Source: Acidimicrobiales bacterium (lineage in GTDB: Bacteria > Actinomycetota > Acidimicrobiia > Acidimicrobiales > SZUA-35). From it: a stretch of DNA of 5,088 bases. Where the stretch lies: assembly GCA_024641625.1 (NCBI GenBank), contig JAHECQ010000299.1:1-5088 (forward strand), given 5' to 3'. The notes beneath the pieces are model-generated. The model was not told where the DNA came from. It did not search any database and saw nothing but the letters and a program-made list of their open reading frames with translations. Made by a program: the position numbers and the translations under genes. The first letter of the stretch is position 1. Every line of letters begins with the position of its first letter. Positions 1 to 5,073 of the stretch are shown one piece after another.

Positions 1-240
1 AGCCTCGTCTCGATACCCGCAGGTGCCGAGCGGATGCCGCTGCGGCGCTTCCTGCTGCTCACCACCAGCGGCTCGGCACTGTGGAACTTCGCGCTCATGG
101 GCGCCGGCTGGTGGCTCGGCGACCGATTCGGGGCCACGGCGAAGGTCAGCTCCTGGATCAACCTGGCCATCCTCGCCGTCGTCGCCGTGCTGGGTACCCG
201 ATGGCTGGTGAACGGACTCCGGAATCGACGACGGGTCTAG
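1..240 (+). CDS. DedA-family inner-membrane protein, C-terminal fragment
   Basis: This is the last 79 codons of a gene that begins before the window; frame 1 is open from base 1 to the TAG at 238-240. The fragment starts with Ser-Ile-Pro-Ala-Gly-Ala-Glu-Arg-Met-Pro, followed by Phe17, Gly24 and Trp28-Asn29. That spacing (AG...M....F......G...W) is the conserved C-terminal signature of DedA/SNARE-associated (PF09335) proteins. Two hydrophobic segments follow, roughly residues 24-40 and 51-69, and the protein ends in a positively charged tail (NRRRV), as expected for a cytoplasmic end. DedA proteins are polytopic membrane proteins linked to lipid carrier (undecaprenyl phosphate or phospholipid) flipping and envelope homeostasis; the substrate here cannot be told. 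An internal ATG at 34 is not the start, because the family signature extends upstream of it. The gene converges on the TetR gene, with 34 bp between them. Confidence 0.85.
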   Translation, partial: SLVSIPAGAERMPLRRFLLLTTSGSALWNFALMGAGWWLGDRFGATAKVSSWINLAILAVVAVLGTRWLVNGLRNRRRV

Positions 241-247
241 AACGACA

Positions 248-286
248 CCACCGGCCGTCCGGGCTGGACAACCCTCAGGCCGGCGG
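248..286. terminator. Possible shared stem-loop between convergent dedA and tetR genes
   Basis: CCGGCC at 251-256 pairs with GGCCGG at 278-283. Two further pairs (248-249 with 285-286) lie beyond one mismatch. A small inner stem, GTCC 257-260 with GGAC 266-269, sits in the loop. It lies just after the dedA stop and covers the tetR stop codon (275-277). There is no T-run on either side, so intrinsic termination is uncertain. GC-rich genomes form such stems by chance fairly often. Confidence 0.25.
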
Positions 287-928
287 GTCCTCGAGGAGCA
301 GGCGACGCCAGGCGTCGGCGAGCCAGTTCCCGAAACGATCCGGCCCCCATGCTCGTTCGGAGGCGAGCAGGACGAAGAACTCGGGACTGTTCATCGCCCA
401 GACGATGTCGGCGGCATCGTCCGGGGACAGGTCACCACGGAGTTGTCCGCTCGAGGCAAGATCCGCCACGAGGTGTCGCATGTTGGCGGCGCGCCGATCG
501 CTGATCTCCTTCCAGACTGCGGCCGCATCGGGCTCGGTCGCCGAGGCGTCCCGAAGCGCGAGGAACAACGGCGCCAGACGCGTCTGGATCCGGGCCACGG
601 CCTGGGCGTAGATCTCGAGTTTGATGCCGGCGTCGAGCTCGGCTCGCATCTCCCGGGCGTAGTCACGATCGGCGCCGGCAATCGGCCGGTCGGTGCCCGA
701 GAGGGCTTGTTCGACGAGTTCTCGGAGCAGCACCGGCTTGCGGCCGACGAGCTCGTAGATCGTGGCGGTGTTGACATCGGCCTTCTCGGCAATGGCCGCG
801 ATGGTCGTGGCCCGGTAGCCACGCTCGACAACGAGCTCGCGAGCGCTGTCGATGATGCGTCGGCGGGTGGCCTCGGACTGGGCTCGGCGGACGGTGGAAT
901 CGTACGTCCGTTTGTTGACAGGGCTCAT
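275..928 (-). CDS. TetR/AcrR-family transcriptional repressor
   Basis: A 217-residue protein, the normal length for TetR regulators, which are cytoplasmic dimeric repressors released from DNA by a small ligand. The N-terminal domain is typical. Helix 1 contains SEATRRRIIDSARELVVERG (residues 18-37). The helix-turn-helix follows at about 41-62, with TTIAAIAEKADVNTATIYELVG and then Lys64 and LLRELV. The C-terminal ligand-binding region (about 75-217) is Ala-, Asp- and Arg-rich and not conserved enough to predict a ligand. The ATG at 926-928 is preceded by AGGA, 6 nt upstream on the minus strand. The gene is divergent from the ABM-like gene at 982, with a 53-bp shared control region containing an inverted repeat, so autoregulation and control of that neighbour are likely. 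The family call is firm; target and inducer are unknown. Confidence 0.9.
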   Translation of the reverse strand: MSPVNKRTYDSTVRRAQSEATRRRIIDSARELVVERGYRATTIAAIAEKADVNTATIYELVGRKPVLLRELVEQALSGTDRPIAGADRDYAREMRAELDAGIKLEIYAQAVARIQTRLAPLFLALRDASATEPDAAAVWKEISDRRAANMRHLVADLASSGQLRGDLSPDDAADIVWAMNSPEFFVLLASERAWGPDRFGNWLADAWRRLLLEDPPA

Positions 929-943
929 GATCGGTCCTACTTT
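915..943 (+). promoter_or_regulatory. Candidate promoter for the ABM-like gene
   Basis: A perfect TTGACA (-35) at 915-920 is followed after 17 bp by TACTTT (-10, 3 of 6 consensus bases) at 938-943. It reads toward the gene at 982 and predicts a start near 950. The -35 lies inside the first codons of the divergent tetR gene. The -10 is weak, so this is a candidate only. Confidence 0.4.
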
Positions 944-966
944 AATCCGAAGTATGTTCGTTTCAA
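939..966 (-). promoter_or_regulatory. Candidate promoter for tetR
   Basis: On the minus strand TTGAAA (961-966, 5 of 6 to the -35 consensus) and TAAAGT (939-944, 4 of 6 to the -10 consensus) are separated by 16 bp. The predicted start is about 4 nt before the ATG, giving a nearly leaderless mRNA. That would put the AGGA motif (935-938) outside the transcript, which is one reason for caution. Confidence 0.35.
948..960. promoter_or_regulatory. Candidate TetR operator, CGAA-N5-TTCG inverted repeat
   Basis: The 13-bp sequence CGAAGTATGTTCG has perfect 4-bp arms around GTATG. It sits wholly inside the -35/-10 spacer of the candidate tetR promoter and over the predicted start of the opposite promoter, so a bound repressor would block both. 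The arms are short and TetR operators are usually longer (15-20 bp or more), so the functional site may extend further. Confidence 0.4.
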
Positions 967-981
967 ATTGAGGAGTCGGTC

Positions 982-1275
982 ATGACCTACGCGTTCACCC
1001 AGGATGTGCCCATCGATGCAACGTTTCACGAACGCATCATGCACGGGCTGGGCGACGAACCACCCGCCGGCCTCATCATGCATCTCGCAACCGAGCTCCC
1101 CGACGGCGGGCTTCGCTACGTCGACGTCTGGGAGACCGAGGCCGACTGCGACCGATTCATCGAAGAACGACTGCATCCGGTCATGTCGCACCTGCTCGCC
1201 GACGTCTTCGGCGACAACCTTCCCCCCGAGCCAGAGCGTCAGCTGCTGAAGGTTGCCCACCTGTGGAATCCATGA
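982..1275 (+). CDS. Small ABM-like (dimeric alpha/beta-barrel) protein
   Basis: A 97-residue protein with no signal peptide or membrane segment. The order of elements fits the ferredoxin-like dimeric alpha/beta barrel of small antibiotic biosynthesis monooxygenase-type proteins: an N-terminal beta strand (YAFTQDVPI); a helix with Gly-rich turn (HERIMHGLGDEPPAG); a strand (LIMHLATEL); a DGGLRYVDVWET strand with the frequent VxVWE-type pattern; a helix (EADCDRFIEERLHPVMSHLL); and a final strand (KVAHLW). The ATG at 982 is supported by GAGGAG at 970-975, 6 nt upstream. Members range from heme- or quinone-handling oxygenases to proteins of unknown role, and no catalytic residue can be named here. 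Divergence from a TetR gene across a probable operator suggests that it is inducible by the repressor's ligand, perhaps as a small detoxifying enzyme. The fold call is moderate; the function is unknown. Confidence 0.7.
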   Translation: MTYAFTQDVPIDATFHERIMHGLGDEPPAGLIMHLATELPDGGLRYVDVWETEADCDRFIEERLHPVMSHLLADVFGDNLPPEPERQLLKVAHLWNP

Positions 1276-1287
1276 CCGGCGAACGAT

Positions 1288-1352
1288 GCTCGTCGGAGGC
1301 CAGGTTTCGAACTGCCCGACCCGGCTGGGTGGGCACCCAGACCTCGACGAGC
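1288..1352. terminator. Nested stem-loop between convergent genes, probable bidirectional terminator
   Basis: The 91-bp gap between two converging genes holds three stacked pairings. The outer stem is GCTCGTCG (1288-1295) with CGACGAGC (1345-1352), a perfect 8 bp. The middle stem is AGGT (1302-1305) with ACCT (1341-1344). The inner hairpin is CTGGGT (1325-1330), loop GGGC, ACCCAG (1335-1340), a perfect 6 bp. Pairing is nearly continuous on the 3' side. The position suits transcription termination from both sides, but neither flank has a T-tract. Confidence 0.45.
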
Positions 1353-1366
1353 GGGAGGCCCACAAC

Positions 1367-2479
1367 TCAGGGGTAGGGCAGCCAGCGTCCGGCGCCGAAG
1401 TCGTACAGCTTGCACTGTCGGACCGAACTCAGGTAGTCCCCCAGGCGAAGTCGACGCTCGTCGACATCGGGGAAGGCGGCAATGATGGCACGCGCCGCCT
1501 CCGGTAGGCGGTAGCAGGGAATCGACATGTCGGTGTGGTGGGGCACATGGATCATGATCCAGTGGAAGAACACATCCCACCCGGGAGGTCCCCACAGAAT
1601 CGTGGTTCCCTCGACCTGACCCCGGTATCGATTCCATTCCCGGCGTGGCCACCATCGAAGGTCCGGCCCGATGTGATGCACGTACACCACCCATCCGATG
1701 ATGTGGCAGAAGATCAGGAAGGGCACGACCACGAGCTTGACCCAGATCCAGAGCCCGGCAAGGCCGGAGATCCCCACGGCGATGCTGAGTACGCCGAGTG
1801 CGAACACTCCGACCAGCGCCTGGTCGCGGCGGATGGCCGACCGCCAGCGATCCGGCGGGGTGAAGGTGATCATCTTGTTCCACCAGACCTGCCGAAGGTA
1901 GTACGCGCCGGATCCGATCGGCCCCCATTCGAACCGGTGGCGGGCACGAGCCCAGCGCCGAAGCGCCCGGTACTCCGGCACCGTGAGTGGGTGCCAGACG
2001 AAGTCCATGCCCTGACGCAGGGTGTGACCGTGGTGAACCCGATTGTGCCCGAACACCCAGAGCTCGGTGGCATGCAGAGACGGCAACATCGTCAGCCGGC
2101 CGACCAGCGCATTGACTCGGGGGGAGTCGAACAAGGCCCCATGAGCTGCGTCGTGACCGAGCACGAACATCCCCGACACGGCGAGTCCGGCCAAGATCCA
2201 CAGCGGCACCAGCAATATGAGTCGATCCGTCGATGCCAAGCCCCAGATGGCGACGGCGTACACCAGCAGGTCCCGTCCCAGCAGCCCCAGGCCTCGGATG
2301 CCCGAGCGCTCATGACAGTGATCCGGGATGACGTCGAGCACCGGCTTCAGCCCGGTCGGCCTGTCCGAGGTCGGCAATCGCTTCGTCGAGGGATCCGACG
2401 CCGGCGAAGGGGCCGAGGACTCGTCCGACGATGCCCTCGATGACGCGACAGACGAGACAGGGGAAGACGCTGGTGACAC
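1367..2479 (-). CDS. Membrane fatty acid desaturase (acyl-lipid/omega-6 DesA-like)
   Basis: A 370-residue integral membrane di-iron desaturase (PF00487 type), which puts a double bond into fatty acyl chains using O2 and electrons from a ferredoxin or similar donor. All three histidine boxes are present: H109-DAA-H113, H145-NRV-H149-H150 and H311-VP-H314-H315. Hydrophobic spans lie at about 70-88, 89-108, 222-244 and 246-266, the usual pairs of membrane hairpins between boxes. The stretch VHHIGPDLRWW (about 268-277) before the third box recalls cyanobacterial and plant-type delta-12/omega-6 enzymes; regiospecificity cannot be fixed. The first ~32 residues are Ser/Ala/Pro-rich and not part of the fold. 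The start is GTG at 2477-2479: an in-frame stop (2483-2485) lies just two codons upstream, and the nearby ATG (2481-2483) is out of frame. No good Shine-Dalgarno is present, so the start could be leaderless or slightly downstream. The stop is at 1367-1369. Role: membrane fluidity. Confidence 0.9.
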   Translation of the reverse strand: MSPASSPVSSVASSRASSDESSAPSPASDPSTKRLPTSDRPTGLKPVLDVIPDHCHERSGIRGLGLLGRDLLVYAVAIWGLASTDRLILLVPLWILAGLAVSGMFVLGHDAAHGALFDSPRVNALVGRLTMLPSLHATELWVFGHNRVHHGHTLRQGMDFVWHPLTVPEYRALRRWARARHRFEWGPIGSGAYYLRQVWWNKMITFTPPDRWRSAIRRDQALVGVFALGVLSIAVGISGLAGLWIWVKLVVVPFLIFCHIIGWVVYVHHIGPDLRWWPRREWNRYRGQVEGTTILWGPPGWDVFFHWIMIHVPHHTDMSIPCYRLPEAARAIIAAFPDVDERRLRLGDYLSSVRQCKLYDFGAGRWLPYP

Positions 2480-2545
2480 ACATCAACGCTGCCCGATGTG
2501 CGTGGCGATGGTTAGGGCCGAAGGTCCCTGGGCGCTCGCCGGATT

Positions 2546-2555
2546 TGTACGTACA
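2546..2555. promoter_or_regulatory. Palindrome TGTACGTACA in the desaturase/persulfide dioxygenase divergent region
   Basis: This perfect 10-bp palindrome sits in the only A/T-rich patch of the 147-bp gap (2480-2626) between the divergent desaturase and persulfide dioxygenase genes. TACATT at 2552-2557 resembles a -10 element (4 of 6) for the rightward gene and overlaps the palindrome; no matching -35 is evident. Position and symmetry suggest an operator for one or both genes. The cognate regulator is not identifiable. A palindrome of this length can arise by chance. Confidence 0.35.
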
Positions 2556-2564
2556 TTTATCCCT

Positions 2565-2582
2565 GCAGGCCCGTGAGCCTGC
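2565..2582 (+). promoter_or_regulatory. Leader hairpin upstream of the persulfide dioxygenase gene
   Basis: GCAGGC (2565-2570) and GCCTGC (2577-2582) form a perfect 6-bp stem with loop CCGTGA. If transcription starts near 2564, as the candidate -10 at 2552-2557 implies, the hairpin would be at the very 5' end of the mRNA and could protect it or affect expression. It ends 34 nt before the Shine-Dalgarno at 2617 and does not cover it. It is a weak candidate. Confidence 0.2.
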
Positions 2583-2626
2583 TGTCTTCGAACCGAGAGC
2601 CACCCGACCAACGAGCGAGGCCACCA

Positions 2627-3994
2627 ATGATCTTCATGCAGTATCAACTCCCCTGCCTGTCGCTGTCGTCCTACCTCATCGGCGACGAGACCAGCGGCCG
2701 AGCGGTCGTCGTCGATCCCCAACGCGACACCGCCCAGTACCTGGCCGACGCCGAGGCCAACGGCCTCACCATCACCCAGGTGTTCCTGACCCACTTCCAC
2801 GCCGACTACGTGTCCGGCCACCTCGAACTGGCAGCCGCCACAGGAGCCGAGATCTGCATGGGAGAAGTGGCCGAGGCCGAGTTCCCGATCCGTTCCATGG
2901 CCGATGGCGAGCGGCTCGTCCTGGGCGATGTCGTCATCGAAACCTGGCTGACCCCGGGCCACACGCCCGAGTCGGCCACCTACCTCGTTCATGAGCATCA
3001 GGAGGATGTCACGCCCACCGCCATCCTCACCGGCGACACGCTGTTCGTGAACGACGTCGGACGACCCGATCTGCTCGGTGCCATCGGGTTCACCGCCGAG
3101 CAGTTGGGTGCTCAGCTCTATGACTCGGTCCATCGCCTGGCCGCCCTACCCGACCAGGTTCGCGTCTACCCCGGCCACGGAGCCGGCTCGGCCTGCGGCA
3201 AGCAACTGGGCAGCGACCCATTCACCACCATCGGCCAACAGAAACTCGACAACTACGCGCTCCAGCCGATGGCGCGCCGGCAGTTCGTCGATCTCGTCAC
3301 CGAGGGACAGCCCGCTGCCCCCGACTACTTCCTCCACGATGCCCTCATGAATCGGAGGGATCACGCCGTCTTCGACATCGATCGGTCGCTCCCCCTCATC
3401 TCCTTGGCCGATGCCGCCCAACGACAGGCCCGAGGCGCCGTCGTGATCGACACCCGCGACCCGGCGGACTTTGCCGACGGCCACCTGCGCGGCGCGATCA
3501 ACGTCCCGCTGGACGGACGGTTCGCCGAGCAGGCCGGCATGGTGGTGGAAGCGGGGGCCGAGGTCATCCTCGCCGGGCCATCCGAACGCCGAAACGAGGC
3601 CATGGTCCGCCTGGCCCGCATCGGGTTCGACCAGACCACCGCCGCCATCGAAGACCTCGAGCGCGATCTCGGTGCTGCGGCCCACCTCGCCACGGAGTCA
3701 TCACGGCTTCCGGCCTCAGCGCTGGCCGAGCTGGATTCCGACGATCCGCAGCTGATCGACGTCCGGAACCCCGGCGAAACACTCTCCGGGACGATCCCCG
3801 GCGCCACCGAGATTCCGCTGGGGGCGTTGGCTCGGCGAGCGGCCGAACTCGACCCGCAGCGGCCGGTCGTGGTCTATTGCGCCAGCGGCATGCGCAGCTC
3901 GGTGGCCGCCAGCTGGCTTGCGGCCCACGGCTTCTCCGACGTGGCCGATGTGGTGGGCGGCTACGAGGCCTGGAGGTTGCTGCAGCCGGCATGA
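2627..3994 (+). CDS. CstB-type persulfide dioxygenase-rhodanese fusion
   Basis: A 455-residue cytoplasmic enzyme in three parts. The metallo-beta-lactamase domain (about 1-235) is ETHE1/persulfide dioxygenase-like, with THFHAD (His56, His58, Asp60), TPGH (His112), GDTLF (Asp137) and YPGHG (His184). His56, His112 and Asp137 fit the mononuclear-iron ligands. The residue after Asp60 is Tyr61, where dizinc hydrolases have His. Cys190 in GSACGK matches the position of a second functional cysteine in CstB, as I recall it. A first rhodanese domain (about 255-345, VVIDTRDPADF) lacks the catalytic cysteine, having AGPSERR where the loop should be. The second (about 360-453) is active-type, with Cys418 in CASGMR. 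Expected chemistry: low-molecular-weight persulfide plus O2 gives sulfite and thiol; the rhodanese then makes thiosulfate or transfers sulfane sulfur. The ATG at 2627 is chosen for GAGG at 2617-2620 and the family's MIF.QY N-terminus; an in-frame GTG at 2573 has no such support. No quinone oxidoreductase neighbour is seen in the window. Confidence 0.9.
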   Translation: MIFMQYQLPCLSLSSYLIGDETSGRAVVVDPQRDTAQYLADAEANGLTITQVFLTHFHADYVSGHLELAAATGAEICMGEVAEAEFPIRSMADGERLVLGDVVIETWLTPGHTPESATYLVHEHQEDVTPTAILTGDTLFVNDVGRPDLLGAIGFTAEQLGAQLYDSVHRLAALPDQVRVYPGHGAGSACGKQLGSDPFTTIGQQKLDNYALQPMARRQFVDLVTEGQPAAPDYFLHDALMNRRDHAVFDIDRSLPLISLADAAQRQARGAVVIDTRDPADFADGHLRGAINVPLDGRFAEQAGMVVEAGAEVILAGPSERRNEAMVRLARIGFDQTTAAIEDLERDLGAAAHLATESSRLPASALAELDSDDPQLIDVRNPGETLSGTIPGATEIPLGALARRAAELDPQRPVVVYCASGMRSSVAASWLAAHGFSDVADVVGGYEAWRLLQPA

Positions 3995-3995
3995 T

Positions 3996-4037
3996 GCACG
4001 GTCGACCCGAGAGCACGGTCGACCCGAAAGGACGGTC
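3996..4037. repeat. 17-bp tandem repeat, 2.5 copies, each full copy with a GGTCGACC palindrome
   Basis: Unit 1 (3996-4012) and unit 2 (4013-4029) are 17 bp each and differ at one base. A partial third unit (4030-4037) keeps GGACGGTC. Each full unit contains the 8-bp palindrome GGTCGACC (4000-4007 and 4017-4024), and the third keeps only the half GGTC. The two palindromes could also pair with each other as an 8-bp stem with a 9-nt loop. The repeat begins 1 bp after the stop of the persulfide dioxygenase gene and about 150 bp before the selenoprotein gene. It could be a terminator for the former, an operator array for the latter, or a replication-slippage product. No T-run follows. Confidence 0.6.
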
Positions 4038-4102
4038 AATCGTGTTGCAGGGGGACCGAAGGCTCGGGCACGGGCGTGTTCGAGTTCGCGTGACGAGCGC
4101 GT

Positions 4103-4117
4103 CCGACGCTGCGTCGG
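4103..4117. promoter_or_regulatory. Inverted repeat upstream of the selenoprotein gene
   Basis: CCGACGC (4103-4109) and GCGTCGG (4111-4117) form a perfect 7-bp inverted repeat around a single T. It lies about 30 bp upstream of a candidate -10 (TACGCT, 4146-4151). It could be a regulator binding site, or part of a terminator for the gene before it. The rest of the 194-bp gap (3995-4188) holds the tandem repeat, the candidate -10 and the ribosome binding site; I see no gene in it. Confidence 0.25.
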
Positions 4118-4145
4118 CGGTTCGTTTCGGCCGCGGCGCCTCGCC

Positions 4146-4151
4146 TACGCT
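4146..4151 (+). promoter_or_regulatory. Candidate -10 element for the selenoprotein gene
   Basis: TACGCT matches the -10 consensus at the key first two and last positions and lies 37 bp before the ATG. The only -35-like sequence is a poor TTCGTT at 4121-4126, at 19-bp spacing. The Shine-Dalgarno GAGGGG (4175-4180) is 8 nt before the ATG at 4189 and is convincing. Confidence 0.3.
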
Positions 4152-4188
4152 GCGGGGGACAACCCGGCTCTCCTGAGGGGACCCATCG

Positions 4189-5073
4189 ATGAGTGAACAC
4201 GTTCGCTACATGGACCGCACCCGCGACTACTACGTGTCGCAGGGCTACGAGAAGGCCTACGAGTGGGCGCACCACACCGATGTGCCGTTCACTGCGCTGA
4301 CCAAGCCGCTGTCGGAGTGTCGAGTGGCGATCGTCTCCACCTCGGACATCGCGATCAAGGGCCCCGATGGCCAGCGTGATCGATCGCACGAATTCGGTGT
4401 CGGCAACGTCTACTCGCTTCCCTCCGACACGCCGATCGAGTTCCTCTACAGTCGCCAGGAACACTACGATCAGCACGCGACGACGTTGGAGGACGTGAAC
4501 TCCTACTACCCGGTCGCCCGACTGCGAGAGCTGGTCGACCAGGGCCGCATCGGTTCGTTGGCCCCGAGGTTTCATGGGGTCTACACCGGTTACTCGAAAC
4601 GCAAGACCGCCGAGGCCGATGCGCCCGAGGTGCTGCGCCGCTGCCTCACCGACGACGTCGACGTCGCGTTGATGACGCCCGTTTGACCCGTCTGCCACCA
4701 GACCGTGAGTCTGGTCGCCCGACACCTCGAAGCCAACGGCATCCCCACCGTCACCTTCGGCACGGCCAAGGACATCGTCGAGCACTGTGGCGTCTCCCGG
4801 TTCGTCTTCACTGATTTCCCACTCGGCAACGCCTGCGGTCGAAGCTTCGATCCGGCCCAACAACACGAAGTGATCGAGCTCGGCCTGAAGCTGCTCGAGA
4901 CGGCAGTGGCCCCTCGCACCACGGTGCAGACGCCGGGGGTCTGGAGCGACGACGATTCGTGGAAGCAACTCATCTTCACCGAGGAGCAACCGTTCCTCAC
5001 CGGCGAGGCGCTGGAGAACTGGCTGGCAGCCAAGCAGCGGTACCGGGACAAGAAGGCAGCAGGTGAACTGTGA
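4189..5073 (+). CDS. GrdB-like selenoprotein with in-frame TGA as selenocysteine (Sec166)
   Basis: The gene reads ATG 4189 to TGA 5071-5073 if TGA 4684-4686 is decoded as Sec, giving 294 residues. It resembles the glycine/sarcosine/betaine/proline reductase selenoprotein B family (PF07355). Features are CRVAIVSTSDI (44-54), HATTLEDVNSYYPVARLREL (96-115), GRIGSLAPRF (119-128), MTPV-U166-PVC169-HQTV and FPLGNACGR (210-218). Sec166 and Cys169 form a UxxC redox pair at the place where GrdB and PrdB carry Sec. It is shorter than clostridial GrdB (about 435 residues), lacks membrane segments, and is probably a cytosolic reductase component. The start has GAGGGG at 4175-4180. A SECIS-like hairpin follows the TGA. 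The downstream GTG at 4705 has no Shine-Dalgarno and would omit the TGA motif, so a separate gene there is unlikely. The true substrate is unknown: no GrdA or GrdC is visible. The alternative is a pseudogene with a nonsense mutation or sequencing error. Confidence 0.87.
4697..4715 (+). promoter_or_regulatory. SECIS-like hairpin downstream of the Sec TGA
   Basis: ACCAGAC (4697-4703) pairs perfectly with GTCTGGT (4709-4715), 7 bp, around the 5-nt loop CGTGA (4704-4708). The loop starts 17 nt after the TGA (4684-4686). Known bacterial SECIS elements lie within the coding region just 3' of the UGA and have a short stem with a small loop carrying G near its 5' side, read by SelB; here G is the second loop base. 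The hairpin sits in the codons for residues 170-176, so it is translated. No clear bulged U or lower stem is seen. The fit to the general model is good but not proof. Confidence 0.7.

Noticed and set aside
443..985. 180-codon open frame on the plus strand opposite tetR.
   Set aside because: It is antisense to a clear helix-turn-helix regulator and runs through the divergent promoter region.
1303..1318. GGTTTCGAAC resembling a tRNA T-loop.
   Set aside because: The flanking bases do not form a T-stem on either strand, and no acceptor stem or anticodon arm is present.
1535..2443. 302-codon open frame on the plus strand opposite the desaturase.
   Set aside because: The desaturase on the minus strand has all three His boxes. 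The plus-strand translation is a charged, Pro/Arg-rich shadow with no domain.
2573..2626. In-frame GTG start at 2573 for the persulfide dioxygenase, adding 18 residues.
   Set aside because: ATG 2627 has GAGG at ideal spacing and begins the family-like N-terminus; the extra residues look non-conserved, and the GTG lies in a hairpin loop.
4705..5073. A separate short gene starting at GTG 4705.
   Set aside because: It has no Shine-Dalgarno, the GTG lies inside the SECIS-like loop, and the encoded protein is the C-terminal half of the GrdB-like family in the same frame as the upstream half.
4189..5073. Pseudogene split by a nonsense mutation.
   Set aside because: A single stop falls exactly at the family's redox site with a following stem-loop, and there is no other damage. 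Sec decoding is the simpler reading, though the host Sec machinery cannot be checked here.
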